Source: Nymphaea colorata (lineage: Eukaryota; Streptophyta; Magnoliopsida; Nymphaeales; Nymphaeaceae). Taken from it: a stretch of DNA of 47,029 bases. The position numbers and the translations under genes were made by a program. Below, piece after piece: positions 23,700 through 35,830 of this stretch; the first letter of the stretch is position 1; each line of letters opens with the position of its first letter. The DNA is taken from the NCBI RefSeq assembly GCF_008831285.2, contig NW_022204704.1:1-47029 (forward strand), written 5' to 3'. Below the pieces are notes generated by a model, which saw only the letters and a list, made by a program, of their open reading frames with translations, did not search any database and had not been told where the DNA came from.

Positions 23700-23976
23700 A
23701 GGCATCGGTCTTTTGAGCATCTTCTTGCCTTGTGCAAACTTCAGTTTTTCCCTTTGCTGAAAGCAGAGAGAGACGCTAAGTCTTGAGTGAGTGTTTGCCT
23801 TTGCAATATTGGGTTTCATTATCCTTTGGCAATCCTTCATTGGTATTGTGCAACCGCGGCTCCTCTTCCTGTTAATCCAAACGTCCTGTTTGTTTCCCTT
23901 TCTTGTTTTTGTCTCCATCCCGATCCCCAGCGATCCCCCTTTTCTCAATTCTCAATCTCAATCACCCTCAATCACC
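23700..23976 (+). other. Viral leader region, ending in the segment repeated before the primer-binding site
   Basis: From the inferred start site the leader runs about 275 nt to a CT/CA-rich end whose last 24 nt match 17,101-17,124. On a circular genome the leader would continue into the primer-binding site, giving a total of roughly 315 nt, short for this family. Short plus-strand frames here (from 23,787 and 23,791) are probably leader uORFs or chance. The viral match stops at about 23,979, where satellite resumes. Confidence 0.6.
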
Positions 23977-23979
23977 ATT

Positions 23980-26011
23980 TCCATATTGAATGATTTAGTA
24001 GATAGAAATCACAAATTCAAAAGAAAATGAATGAGAATCAAGTAATTCATTTGCTTACTTATATTTAATGTAATGTGTCTCACTTGTTATTACATCTATA
24101 ATGAATTATTTAAATGATTGAAATCGCAAGTTCATATATGCGTTAGTTAGAAAAGTGTAGTTAATCCAACCAGTTGAACTTTTTGTTGCATCTATAATGA
24201 ATGATTTAAAGGAAAGAAATTACAAGTTCGTATGAATAATAGTGGGATTTAATTGATTCATTTGATCACGCATATTAAATTGAATATGCTTAACATGTTG
24301 TTAATTCATATTTAATGATTTAATGGATTGAAATCGCAAGTTTAAATGAAAAAGAACAAGATTCAAGTGATTCATTTGCTCAATCACAGTAAACATAATC
24401 TGTTTCACTTGTTATTACATATATAACGAATGATTTAAATGATTGCAATCTCAAGTTCATATAGATACAAATTGGATCTATGCATTAGTTTTATCCCTTG
24501 TAGTTAATCCAATAAGTTGAACATGTATTTATATTTCTAATGAACGATCTAAGACATTGAAATCACAAGTTCGTATCAATATGAGAGAGATTTAATTGAT
24601 TCATTTGATCACACATATTTATTTGAATGTGGTTAACTTGTTGTTTCTTTCACATTCAATGATTTAGTGGATTGAAATCACATGTTTGTATGAAAATCAA
24701 TCAGATTCAACTCGTTCATATGATCCTTTATAGTTAATTTAATATGTTTCGCTTGTTACAATGTCTATAATGAATGATTAAAATGATTAAAATCTCTAGT
24801 TTATATGGATAGAAATGAGACCAATGCATTTGTTTAATCCCTTGTATCTTATGTAATGAGCTTAACTTCTTGTTACATACATAGGGTACAATTTAAGAGA
24901 TGAAATCACAAGTTCCTATCAATGCGAGTTGGTTTAAGTGATGCTTTTGATGACGCATATTTAATTGAATGTGCCTAACTTGTTGTTACATCCATATTGA
25001 ATCATTTAGTATACTGAAATCACAAGCTTGAAAGAAAATGAATGAAAATCAAGTGATTCATTTGCTTACTTATATTTAATCTAATGTGTCTCACTTGTTG
25101 TTACATTGACAATGAATGATTTAAATGATTGAAATCACAATTTGTTTGATATCTTTTAAATAATCCAACGAGTTTAACTTCTTGTTACATCTATAGTGAA
25201 CGATTTAAGGAATGGAAATCACAGGTTGATATCATTACGAGTGGAATTTAAGTGATTCTTTTAATCACACATACTTAATTCAATGTACTTAACTTGTTAT
25301 TACATCCATATTAAATGATATAGTGAATTGAAATCACAAGATTAAAAGAAAATGAATGAGATTCAACTGATTGATTTGCTCACTCCTTGTTATTACATGT
25401 ATAATGAATGATTTTAATGATTGAAATCACCAGTTCATATGTATGTAAATGGGATCATTACCTTAGTTACACCCCTTGTAGTTAATCCAATCAGTTGATC
25501 TTGTTGTTACATCTATGATGAATGATCTAAGGAAAAGAAATCACAAGTTTGTGTCAATAATAGTGGGATTTAATTGATTTATTTGATCACACATATTAAA
25601 TTAAGTGAGTATAACATTTTATTAATACATATTAAATGATTTAGTGGATTGAAATCACAAGTTTGTATGAAAATCAAAGAGATTCAACTCGTTAATATGA
25701 TCCTTTATAGGTAATCTAATATATCTTGCTTGTTACAATGTCTGTCTATAATGAATGATTTAAATGAATAAAATCACTAGTTTATATGGATACAAATGGG
25801 ACCAATGCATTTATTTGATCCCTTGCATCTAATGCAAAAGTTTAAATTCTTGTTACGTCCATAGTGAACGATTTAAGAGATGAAATCACAAGTTTGAATC
25901 AATACGAGTGAGATTTAAGGAATTCTTTTGATCACCTATATTTAATTGAATGTGCTTAACTTGTTGTTACATCCATATTGAATGATTTAGTAGATAGAAA
26001 TCACAAATTCA
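23980..26011. repeat. Satellite array, right part, beyond the viral insertion
   Basis: The same satellite resumes at 'tccatattgaatgattta' and ends abruptly near 26,011, where 'aatcacaaattc' passes into unrelated sequence. The block marker occurs at 24,667 and 25,644, 977 bp apart. The register continues the higher-order repeat left of the virus: the marker at 24,667 is of the 'cattcaatgattta...cacatg' type expected after the one at 16,294. So both parts are one array split by the insertion, with an overlap of about 208 bp. Confidence 0.92.
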
Positions 26012-26122
26012 TTGATGTGATGCAGTGGATGAGATATCACTTTAAAAAATCTGGAAATGGATCACGAATTGATGGACTAGCATTTGCTTATCCATCTATA
26101 GGAACAAGTTTTCTCAGACATC

Positions 26123-26315
26123 TTGGACTTAATTTCTTGCTTAGGTGGGCATCTGATATACTTTTGATGACGTATGTGGAGGGCTACATATCTATATGAT
26201 CCAATATATTGCATGCCTAAGGTCTGATTTGTATAGGTTAAAAGTGAAAACTTGAAGGACTGCACCTTCTTAGGCACAAAGTAACATAAAGCACCCATCT
26301 AAATAGATCTTTTTT
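26123..26315. repeat. Dispersed direct repeat A, copy 1
   Basis: From 'cttaatttcttgcttaggtgggc' through 'aagcacccatctaaat', this matches 34,203-34,380 with scattered substitutions and short indels. It starts shortly after the satellite edge. It is likely a fragment of an unrecognised transposon or a segmental duplication. Confidence 0.8.
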
Positions 26316-26407
26316 CTCTTCTTCATGGTACGTAGTTATTATGTGTCCTGTTTTGTCACCTTCTGGTTTTCAATCTTTTTCATTGGAGGAAAGAGATCCA
26401 GGGAAAT

Positions 26408-26695
26408 TGTGTATAGTCACTCACACTCGGTTAGACTTCTACTAAGCATCCCCCATTTTGTCTACCTATTTAGGGGTTGTTCTTATTATGAAAACTGTAT
26501 GAGTGTCCCTGCTGCCAAATGACTCCTTAACAGTAGTGGAGCCGCACTGCAAATTTTGTAAGCAATTTCCCGTACTAGTCATTGATACTTCTTTTTTTTT
26601 TTATATATACCTTAAAGTTGAAAGTTAAACTAATACTACCCCACAGTCAGAAATTTGGCATTGCCACTACCCCTTTAGGGATCTATTTTTCTTCA
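26408..26695. repeat. Dispersed direct repeat B, copy 1
   Basis: Shares 'ctcggttagacttct', 'ttaggggttgttcttat', 'atgagtgtccctgctg' and 'ataccttaaagttgaaa' with 46,765-47,029 in the same order and orientation. It ends in 'ccactacccctt'. A related shorter version of the 3' half appears near 29,480-29,545. Probably a non-autonomous transposon family. Confidence 0.8.
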
Positions 26696-27822
26696 GCTTG
26701 ATCTCTAGGTGAAAACCATTTTGGTGATTTTTGGACTCTGCTTAGTTTGAAGGCATGAAGCATAGACTCCCCATCCAACATGCACCAAACTCCACAAGTT
26801 AGTGATGTACTCCATATTTTGGTGATTGATTATAACCTTGCTTAGCTTATCTTGCAATCAAATTGAGGAGTTACCATGGTCTAAGTTTAAAATATATAGT
26901 TTTCCAGTACCTAACAAAAATTCTTGGATAATAATGTAATTGCGCTGCATGAACTTTCGGCAGCCACTGCTTGTGAAATCAAATAGGTTTTTGCGTTCTG
27001 AAACTGTCGAGGGAGCCCCTCGTTCTATTCATGAGATATCAAATAGGTAATTAAATATACAAATGAGAGTAATTAATCCACTTTCTATGTCATAATTTAT
27101 AGACCAAGATTGGAACATTTTGCCTGGGGACAAACGGTGGCTGGTGACATTAGCTAGTGATGTAACAAGTTCTTCTGTCATTTATTGGGGATTGCATGCA
27201 ACTTTTTGTGTTTTCTGCACCCTTCTCCACAATCCAAGCAATTTTAAGTAATAGTGTTTGAATATTCTTGTGTTGAAGAATTCCAATCACCATTTGATCA
27301 ATAAGAGAGACATCTTAACATATTCCTTAGGTAACCACAATAAGCGGTGAACATGCTGTAAGAAGGGAAGTATTGAAGCGAAGTGTGGGTTGCTGTGCAC
27401 CATTGCCCCACATCAGTATTGTTGCGACGATGCTGGACCTAGTTGCTGTCACATCATAGTCCCCACATCAGACCCAGGTTGGTGACTCACGTGCCCTTCA
27501 GCCAAAAAGTCTTGGCTCTACCACTAAAGAAGGGGTTGAGATCACAAGTTGGCGGGCTAGCGTGAAATTATTCATGTCATGAGGAATCAATTTTTTGAAA
27601 GATCATAGTAATTTTGCTTTGCTGGGACATCCCACTAGCATTGCTTTGTTTGATGCTTCTAGTATGTTTTCTATCTGGGAAGATGCCTAACCCAACAAAT
27701 AACAAACATTATCTAAGTCTACAGATGACCTTGCTCAATTATATGTGTAAACTAGTCATGATTCATTGTTTATTTTCTGACAATGAAATAAGAACATTTT
27801 ATTTAGGATTTACCATCATAGA

Positions 27823-28125
27823 GGCTGATTCTGTTGAATTTCAATGAACCTGCAATTGTGGGACACTTGACAAAGAATTGCCTGTAGGGATGAAATACCC
27901 CTCTTGTTGAGCGGTAGGATGAAATGCCCCTCGTGCTCACCCGGCACAAGGGAAGATCTCTATAGAGTGTACTTATTTTTTGAATTGGTTCAGTCTTAAC
28001 ACAAAAAATATGGTCGATTGAATGCTAGTTGGGTCTGGCTCATGGCAAACATTGGCCAAAGAAACACTGGATTTATGAGTCATTTAACCCAAATCATGAA
28101 AATGTTTAATTGATAACATATTTTT
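27823..28125. repeat. Dispersed direct repeat D, copy 1
   Basis: Shares 'aatgaacctgcaattgtggg', 'ggaagatctctata' and 'aatgtttaattgata' with 40,230-40,465, in the same order, with indels between. A diverged segmental or transposon repeat. Confidence 0.7.
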
Positions 28126-29943
28126 TTCTGGTCTTATTAAGAAAGAAAATGATGGCTAATAATTACCAGACCCTTCAAGATTTTATCATCTAGCTAGCCT
28201 AGTCCAGCTTCATCCACATTTTCTTGTCATTTTGTGCCTTCCCAGCGTGCAAATCAAAATAAAGTTCTTAATTAAATGTTCGAATTAATCATCATTAAAA
28301 ATAATTTCTATTTGAACTACAACTTGAAAACAACTTGGATTTCTATCACCCCATGCATCTACAATTTGTTGCCTTCTCCACCAAATTTCCTCCTCCTCCC
28401 CACGAGACTCAGTCAATTCTTCACATGGAACAACCTCCCAGATAGTAGCAGCTTTATTTCCCTGCTCAATTTTTGCCAGCGCCCTAGACAACTTCTCTTG
28501 AGGCTTTTAATTCTGTTGGTTAAATTTGGCCACCTGGTCGTTGTTCAATCTCATAAGACAATACTTTAATATGTAGGAAACTTAATTTGAAGAAAGAAAC
28601 AATATTGTAAAAGTGGTATCGCATCACTTATCAATCGGGCTAACCCATACATGTATGGTAACATATTGTAAATTTATTTTTGTAATGCATTTGCAATTAA
28701 AAAATAAAAAATAGTGATAAATTCTGATAAAACCAAGAAAAAAGTTTCCTCTATAAAACAACTCATCACAATATTACACACATAATAAAAATTCACAAAT
28801 CTTCATCTACAGACATAATAATGATAAGATATGATAAACATGATAAATTTTGAGGTCCTAAAGACTTTTACAATAAACTTTTTACTGTTTTTACGTCATA
28901 TTATCAAACATTTATAATATGCAACCTATCTATTCATCTTCATCTTCATTATAACATTCATACTCATTTTGCTTCATTGTCTTCATCCCCTTCAAGTGGA
29001 ATGTCCTCACCAGCATATGCAGGCTCAACTTCTTCAATGTTCAAAAGGAGTTGGCCACAATAAGGCCTCCATCCTTTCACATCAAATTACTCAGATGATC
29101 ATTGCTGCTCAGAGCATCATTGTCAAAATTCAAAAGAAATTGCAAATTCCAAAGAATGGCTACTAATGGTGCTAGAGTCACTCTCAAAAGGCATGTTCCT
29201 TTCTTCCAGCAGCCACAATTCACTTCAAGCCTTCCAAGATAGTCAAACAAATTGAAATATTCATCTCCAAAATATTTTTATCGCATGACGAGTGACAAAT
29301 ACAAATGGCATGTGGTGAAACATGAAGAGGTAATCTGTAACTCGAGGTGGTCTCCAGTGGCAGAGTTACATTGTAGCTGGTGTGGGCAATTTTTCACACC
29401 AGCCTACAAATTTTGCCTTATTTACATATGTAAACATAATTGGCTTTTATTGTTTCTTTTGTTTTTTTCTTTTACATATGAGTGACCCTTCAAGTTTAAA
29501 ACTAAAGAGAGTGCCCCTCAATCAGAAATTTCCAGCACTGCCCCTGGTGGTCTCACTATATATTAGTTCCATTCGCATGAAGAACTGGACATCACTTGTT
29601 AAACGATAGCATGACATTTTCAATGTGCGATCAAAATTGGAAATGATTGATGAGATGCAAGTATGAATGGCAAGAAAAAATTTATGGAGACCATTATTAT
29701 ATCTTATCAAGTTATCTAAGGATCCCTATTAATAAGGATGATGACCAGTATGAAGCAAGAAATAAATGGATTTCTTGGATGATGACCTTCACACATGTTA
29801 ATGGTTGCATAGATAAACCTTGAGGTCATAAACGTATTTGGTTTGCTTGGCCTTTTACATTCGTAAGTCCTCTATTGCTAAACTTTATCTTTCATTGTTG
29901 ATTTTAAGGTGATAAATTATTTAAAATTTATATAAGGAAAACA

Positions 29944-29946
<3 letters not shown>

Positions 29947-29977
<31 letters not shown>
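29947..29977. repeat. TA-dinucleotide microsatellite
   Basis: An uninterrupted AT run of about 31 bp. Similar tracts lie at about 31,777-31,811 (AT then AC), 33,207-33,246, 33,713-33,740, 35,323-35,343, 39,961-39,981 and 46,063-46,100. Confidence 0.9.
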
Positions 29978-29979
<2 letters not shown>

Positions 29980-30694
29980 AATCCAGCCATATAACTGAAT
30001 CAAAAATATTTTACTTGCATAATAATTTCTAGAGTCTTTGGGGTATTATTGTAAACCAACTTAAATTATTTATTTCTTTTCCTTTATGTAGTCTAAACAA
30101 ACATAGTTTGAACAATTCTTCTTCTTTCTATTCAAACAAGCTTTTATAACAATTTGTTTCATTCTATTTTCTTTCCTCTCATTTTCTTCCCAAATCGTTT
30201 CTTTCCCTTTCCATTCTTTTCCTTTCATCCTACTTTCTCTCTATCCAAAAAGGTGCTATAATAGGTCAACAAAAAAATTTATTTTACAATTGGGATTGTG
30301 TTGCCTAAAGCCTCTCTAAGAGCCAGCACGTTTGAAATTACCTTATACAAGAAGTTACATGGGGAAATAGGTTGCTACTGGTTTACACTTGTAGCTCCTT
30401 CTATCTTGCGAATCAGAACAATCAGAGTGTTGTTAAACTTCTTCACCATTCATCTTATTCCCAAGAAAACTTCAACCATCTTGATTATGTAATGGCTGGT
30501 TACTCCTCGGTACTGTTGAAAAAGGGACCTGAAGGATCCACTACGTCCTGAAGCGCTCTCCGCTTTCAAACTAAAGTTGCATACTTGAGTTCTTTTGCTA
30601 AAACAGATCTTAGGATTTGTCGGACTCATCTCTCTTTTCCACTCGTCAGCACAGACTACTATTTAAAATAAGAACAAAACATGTACTTCCCATC

Positions 30695-30840
30695 TTTTGC
30701 TCTCTCTCTCTCTCTTCATGCAAGAGAAGTCAAAGGGCATGGAGCTGTTACTTTGTTTCTTTATTCCAACAAACTTTCACCTTCAGTGGTAGACAAGTAA
30801 AAAAAGAGAGAAACGACCCTGTTGAATAGAAACCATTAAT
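30695..30840. repeat. Local direct repeat E, copy 1
   Basis: A CT run followed by 'gcatggagctgttactttgtt' and a 'cagtggtagacaagtaaaaaa' segment. Matches about 31,400-31,550 in the same orientation, about 700 bp away. Confidence 0.7.
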
Positions 30841-31399
30841 TTACATGATATGACATCGTTGATATTAAAGTTCCTGTCTTGGTGGGATAGACACAGACTT
30901 AGAGGTGGGAAAGACGCAGACTTAGAGGTGGAATAGAAATGCTCAAATCAAAATACTTATGTGAAGTTGGTAGATTGTGCTTCCCATGGCAATATGGTGG
31001 CTATCGAACACAGGAATTATGAATACCATGGCAACAAGAGAAATCCAAATCTGTTACATCAGTAGCAATTGATAGTCTAATTTATATGATTCAACATGTG
31101 CTAAATATGACTCTTCAAGCAGAAGAACAAGTTTCGGCAACTTTTTGTCCTTTTTTATGAAGGAAGTCTCTCACATATATCACCGACTTCAACACAAAGC
31201 AGCATCACCACAAAAGCATGTAGAAAACACATATGCTAATGGAACCACATCTGAAAGACGCCCTGCCTTGATCGACCAGCTTCCCTTCCCTATTTTAAAG
31301 CTATTCACAGTACCTATACCACGGTCCTCAGGAATATTCATGGTTGCCTATCGTCACTAGCTAATGCCGGAAGGAATTCGATCTTTCTATTTGCTCTCT

Positions 31400-31550
31400 C
31401 GGCCCCCTTCTCTTTCTCCCCCTCTCTCTAGACGTGCATAAGAACTCAAAATGCGTGGAGCTGTCACTTTATTTCTTTCTTCCACCATGCATCACTTTTA
31501 GTGGTGGAGAAGTCAAAAAAGAGGGGAACCATCCTGTTGGATAAAAACAA
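31400..31550. repeat. Local direct repeat E, copy 2
   Basis: Second copy, with 'gcgtggagctgtcacttta', 'gtggtggagaagtcaaaaaa' and 'cctgttgga', diverged from 30,695-30,840. Its nature is unknown. Confidence 0.7.
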
Positions 31551-31776
31551 ATAATTTACATTGACAAGACTTTTTTCAATATCTTTTGTTGTAAAAGAGA
31601 TTGCACTGCCATTGAAAATTATATATATATATATTATGTGTGTGTGTATATAACTAATAATAGATAATGAAAATACATATCACGTTTTTCTCTTTATTTT
31701 TCACCTATCTATCAAGTTAGATCGGATAACCATGACTTGATGGCTGAATAACTCTAAAAAGTCAGTTCACCATTCA

Positions 31777-31810
<34 letters not shown>

Positions 31811-32183
31811 TACTTCAATCACAAACAAAAACAAACAGACCTCTTATATTTGTGTTATAAAGTGTTCTGAACAAAATATGAATCTCCTAATGTCTTCATT
31901 ATAAACACTAATTTAATCTAAACAATGTTTAAGTTCAAATTACTTTTATAAAAAAAAGTATTTTTTCTACTATTAAAATTTTGATGTTGCAAGTGCCATT
32001 CCTTTTTTACTTATAATGGTATATTAATAATATAAAAATAACTAACTTAAAGTATGTTTATCATTAAATATATTTTAAGATAGTGCTAAATTATAAAGAA
32101 AACGAATTTTAAAGGCCCGGCTTCTGTCCCTTACGTAAGTGGTATGTTATTTATATAATGTATATATGCACATGCACACACAT

Positions 32184-32213
32184 GAGGGAGAGAGAGAGAG
32201 AAAGAGAGAGAGT
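32184..32213. repeat. GA-rich microsatellite
   Basis: A GAGAGA tract with one AAA interruption. A similar purine tract occurs at about 33,490-33,520. Confidence 0.9.
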
Positions 32214-32699
32214 TTGTATTAAATGAAACTAAAAACATCCAAAGAGTACTGAATGCCAGAGTACAACTTAAGAAAAAGGGACGAAACAAAAGAAAGTAGA
32301 AGCAGCAGAGAAGAAGAGAGATACAACTTCCGTTTAAAGGAATTAGACATTTTCCTCTTGTTGACAAATCTAGCACAGCTCTATGTTACAGAAATTTCTT
32401 AATAGCCATCGGTTAGCAAACTAACCAAAATATCTTGATTGCCACGTTATTTTCCCTAGAAACTCCAAAGGAGGATTTGGTAATGGATACGAAAGAGATA
32501 CATGGGCTCTACTACATAAACTAAATCGAAGACAAACAAGGCCACCACCAACAACAATAAAATTCTCTCGGGCCAACTAAATTGAAGACAAGGAAGGCCA
32601 GGAGAAGGACAAAGAATGTATTGTCGTTTCTTTCTTGTTCTTAATTTGTACTTTCGTGTTTTCTTGTCATCTATTTTACATTTTCTTTTTTCATTTTAC

Positions 32700-32800
32700 A
32701 TGTGAAAATTGGTTTGAATCAACCTATTTGAATTGTACCAGTTCGTTCTCGGCCCGATATTTCATGATTTAATTATCCAGATAGCACTAGCTTTGATAGT
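32700..32800. repeat. Dispersed repeat F shared with 46,452-46,512
   Basis: The segment with 'tgtgaaaattggttt' and 'caacctatttgaattgtacc' is found again at 46,452-46,512. 'tcggcccgatattt' is also repeated near 39,325. A decayed repeat family. Confidence 0.65.
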
Positions 32801-34202
32801 CATACATGAAAAGACCTCAATACTTGGTCCATTTCTTGTGAAGTTACACCATGTTTTGCATGTCTCCATTTATTTTGTAGCTCTAAAACAATTAATGACA
32901 TCGACTTTTCTCTATATGCCACCGCTTTCTTAAACTCCAAATCTGTCAACCCTAAAAGGTCGCTGCTCTTCCCTATCAAGCTGTAGCTGGATGTCCCCAG
33001 CACGGCTTTTCCGTGAGTTCTCAAATGCAACAACCTAGCGACGTCTTCTAGGTGATTTTCACCTCGAATCCATCAAAATATGCATTGCAACGATCAGTTG
33101 CTTGACCATGGTTTCAAATAATGGAATACAACTTTTACAGCAGTTTTTAATGATACAAAATAACCATTCAAGCACAAAAATAGCTGCCCGATTTCAATAT
33201 ACACACACACAGGTATATATATATATATATATAATATATATATATTTATATGCCGCACACCTTAATTAGGTCAATGAGGCATCACTCAGATGCTTTGAGG
33301 CTTTCTTCTAGGTGATGCACAGAGACCTCATGCAGGTGTGCACCTCTAACAACACTGGTTTAGGCTACTTGTAAGAAAGAAAATCTGACAGAAGAATATT
33401 CCATGCATGACTCTTTCGCAGTCCACATCTTCTGTTAATCTTTCCACCTTAAGAGCTGTTCGAGAATAAAAAAACAAATCAGGCCAAATCAGAGAGAGCG
33501 AGAGAGAGAGGGAGAGAAAGAGGGTGATGACAGTTGCTCATGATGAGAGCAATGAGTGGAGAGCGTTCAGCTGAGTTCGGGTGGACATGGGCCAACACGA
33601 ACAGATTTGCATTAATAAAACAGTCATAGCGAAAAAGAGAGTGTCCGGTCCAAGAAGGTACTCTATATGGAGAAGATATATCTTGCAAGAAAAAGATGAC
33701 TAAGAAGATTGATTATATATATATATATATATATATATATCCTGTAGAAACGGGTTGTCAAAACAGGTTATATGTAAAAAAAATTGTGTATATGGGTACA
33801 TAATGACCAAAATATCCCTGTTTATAGTAGAAAAGGAACATTTTAAAAGGGTAAAAAAAGGTTATGAAAAAAATTAAAAAGTGTAAAATAGACATAGTAT
33901 GCCATTAAAAAATTCAGAAATAATCCAACCTTCATCTTTTTTCCTATGATACTATATACTTGTGGATCCACAGAAGTGTGCAGCAGCTCGATCTCATATC
34001 TCATATCGGGCATTGACTAGTTCCACAGATTCAAGTCGCCGAAGAAGATGAAAGAGGAGAGGGGGTTGGTGGAGAGGAGAAACTGCACTTTAGCCACCAG
34101 CATTGTCATGGGATGTTGCTCGTCGATTTCTTCAATTGATGCGGCTTGAGTTTTTGACACTGATGGTCAATGGCGAAGCTCTCTCTAAAGAACGTAGGTG
34201 AC

Positions 34203-34380
34203 CTTAGACTTAATTTCTTGCTTAGGTGGGCATTGAGATCATTTTAATGACGTACGTGGAGGGCTATATATCTATATGATCCAATATATTTCATGCCTAA
34301 GGTGTGATTTGTACAGGTGAAAAGTGAAAACTGGAAGGAAAGCACCTCTAACATCACAAAGCACCCATCTAAATATGCTT
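34203..34380. repeat. Dispersed direct repeat A, copy 2
   Basis: Second copy of the segment at 26,123-26,315, same orientation, sharing 'tatctatatgatccaatat' and 'cacccatctaaat'. The flanking sequence differs between copies, so the repeat boundary is real on at least one side. Confidence 0.8.
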
Positions 34381-35830
34381 TCTATATCAAAATTTTATCC
34401 CTCTATACATATCATTCTTGCAGCCAAAACAATACCAAAAGTCAAATTTTTCATTATAACTCGCGACCTTTGAAAGTTGATCAAACAAACAGATGGTCGC
34501 TAACATCATCCCTAAGAACTGATCGCCTTCTAACCAATACTTCCGGCTCAAACCGGACGGTTGCTTTAATGCCCACATTTTTCTTTTTTTTTTCTTTATT
34601 ATCACAAAAATAGGCTATAATTGGTAGATTCAATAACTGATAAAAATAGTTGAAACTGTGAACTATATCATAAAGGGGGCAGCCATGGAAAGAAATGAAT
34701 GGGTTACCAAATATATACCTTGGTAGAAGTGGTAACTGAAAATATTAAAAGAAACTAAAGATGATTGAGTGCAGCTGAGAAGCCTTCCTGAGAAAATCAT
34801 TTGGGGGTGTTGCTCGCCATGTATTGGCCTTATTTAACCCCATACCTCAGGTTCCCATTTGCCGCAGCCATAGGGGGAAGGGTTCCAGCTGTTAGAAATT
34901 ATGAAAAAGTGAAAGCTAACCCTTGTTTTCCTGCATCTTGGGGTGAAGATCAAGAGCAAAGAGGCACTGGTCCACATGACTGTTATCCGCAGCTTGGAGG
35001 ATCAAGAAAGCCGAGGAGCTAGGGTGCTGACAGTCAAAAATCAGGGGCTGTACAGTTAGAGAGACCCTAGTAAGTGTTATATAGTTTCTTTTATAAATAA
35101 TCTATATATGTAGGTACATATCTATATATAAAGCAAGGAGAATTCTACTTGGTGGAGCTGAAATTATACGTGTAGATGCATGTTTTGCAAGGAAATCGTA
35201 CAACACTACCTTGGAACAGTAGCCTTCTTGGCGGACTGAATTGATTGCAGCATAGAGCAATAAGGTATGGGAATACTTAGCTATGAGTGCAGCATGTAGC
35301 CCATGTACCTTTGTTGCTTGTAAATATATATATATATATATATGCATTTATAGTAGCGAATCCATGTATTTACGCACCCAGATATGAATAGATGTGTGAA
35401 GTGTTATATTCTGGAAATGATACACAACACTCTTAGTCTTACACATCTCTGATTGCCTAAAAATAAATATATATATGCATGTATGAGGTGTAATTACCTG
35501 TGTGCAGAAAAATAAATGGGTATTTTTAGGGCAATACATGAGCTGTTTGTGAAAGAATATATATAATGTGGTGCTATGTTCATAATATAGCTATATGAAG
35601 CACAGTATGACACCCTTGTGCTGGAATTGTCTGTAACGTGTTTCTAGTTCCATGAAGGTCTAAGTATGCTGAAATTGATGGTATGTGCACATGAAAGTGA
35701 TTGGAACCAGTTTGAACTACTGAGCAACTTGAGGAACTAGGAATGATTCTAGGCAACTCAATAAGAGGTAAACTCTCTTTTAGCTCATCAATAGGTCTAG
35801 GCTTAATATATTCAGATCTGGACGACGACT

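Larger units (their letters stand above)
16829..23979 (+). mobile_element. Endogenous pararetrovirus (Caulimoviridae) integrated in the satellite array
   Basis: Plant pararetroviruses are reverse-transcribing DNA viruses without their own integrase; integrated copies arise by illegitimate recombination. The order primer-binding site, movement protein, coat protein with zinc knuckle, aspartic protease, reverse transcriptase, RNase H, promoter and leader identifies the family. A 24-nt leader segment is present at 17,101-17,124 and again at 23,953-23,976, 6,852 bp apart, so the insert holds just over one circular genome equivalent of about 6.85 kb. There is no integrase and no long terminal repeat, which separates it from LTR retrotransposons. 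Movement protein upstream of coat protein resembles petuvirus/florendovirus organisation, but the genus cannot be settled without a phylogeny. Several coding breaks show it is a fossil copy. Confidence 0.93.
26012..35800. other. Intergenic DNA with dispersed repeats and microsatellites; no gene supported
   Basis: About 9.8 kb of AT-rich sequence right of the satellite. Open frames are short and lack recognisable domains. It contains several direct-repeat families shared with 39-47 kb (listed separately), TA-repeat tracts, and transposon-like debris around 26,520-26,690 and 29,350-29,550 with similar 'gaaattt...actgcccc' ends. An open frame at 34,801-35,022 (73 codons, Met start near 'LLAMYWPYLTPYL') reads like sense coding sequence but matches nothing I know. 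Confidence 0.55.

Noticed and set aside
23616-23948. 110-codon minus-strand frame across the viral promoter and leader
   Set aside because: It is antisense to the TATA box and leader and has no domain; chance open frame.
16829-23979. Reading the insert as a Ty3/gypsy LTR retrotransposon
   Set aside because: No LTRs and no integrase. A 30K movement protein and the movement-coat-protease order are pararetroviral.
33207-33246. TA tracts as TATA promoters
   Set aside because: They are simple microsatellites with no downstream gene.
34801-35022. 73-codon ORF with sense-like composition
   Set aside because: No family recognised, no splice partner found, and one short frame is not enough to call a gene.
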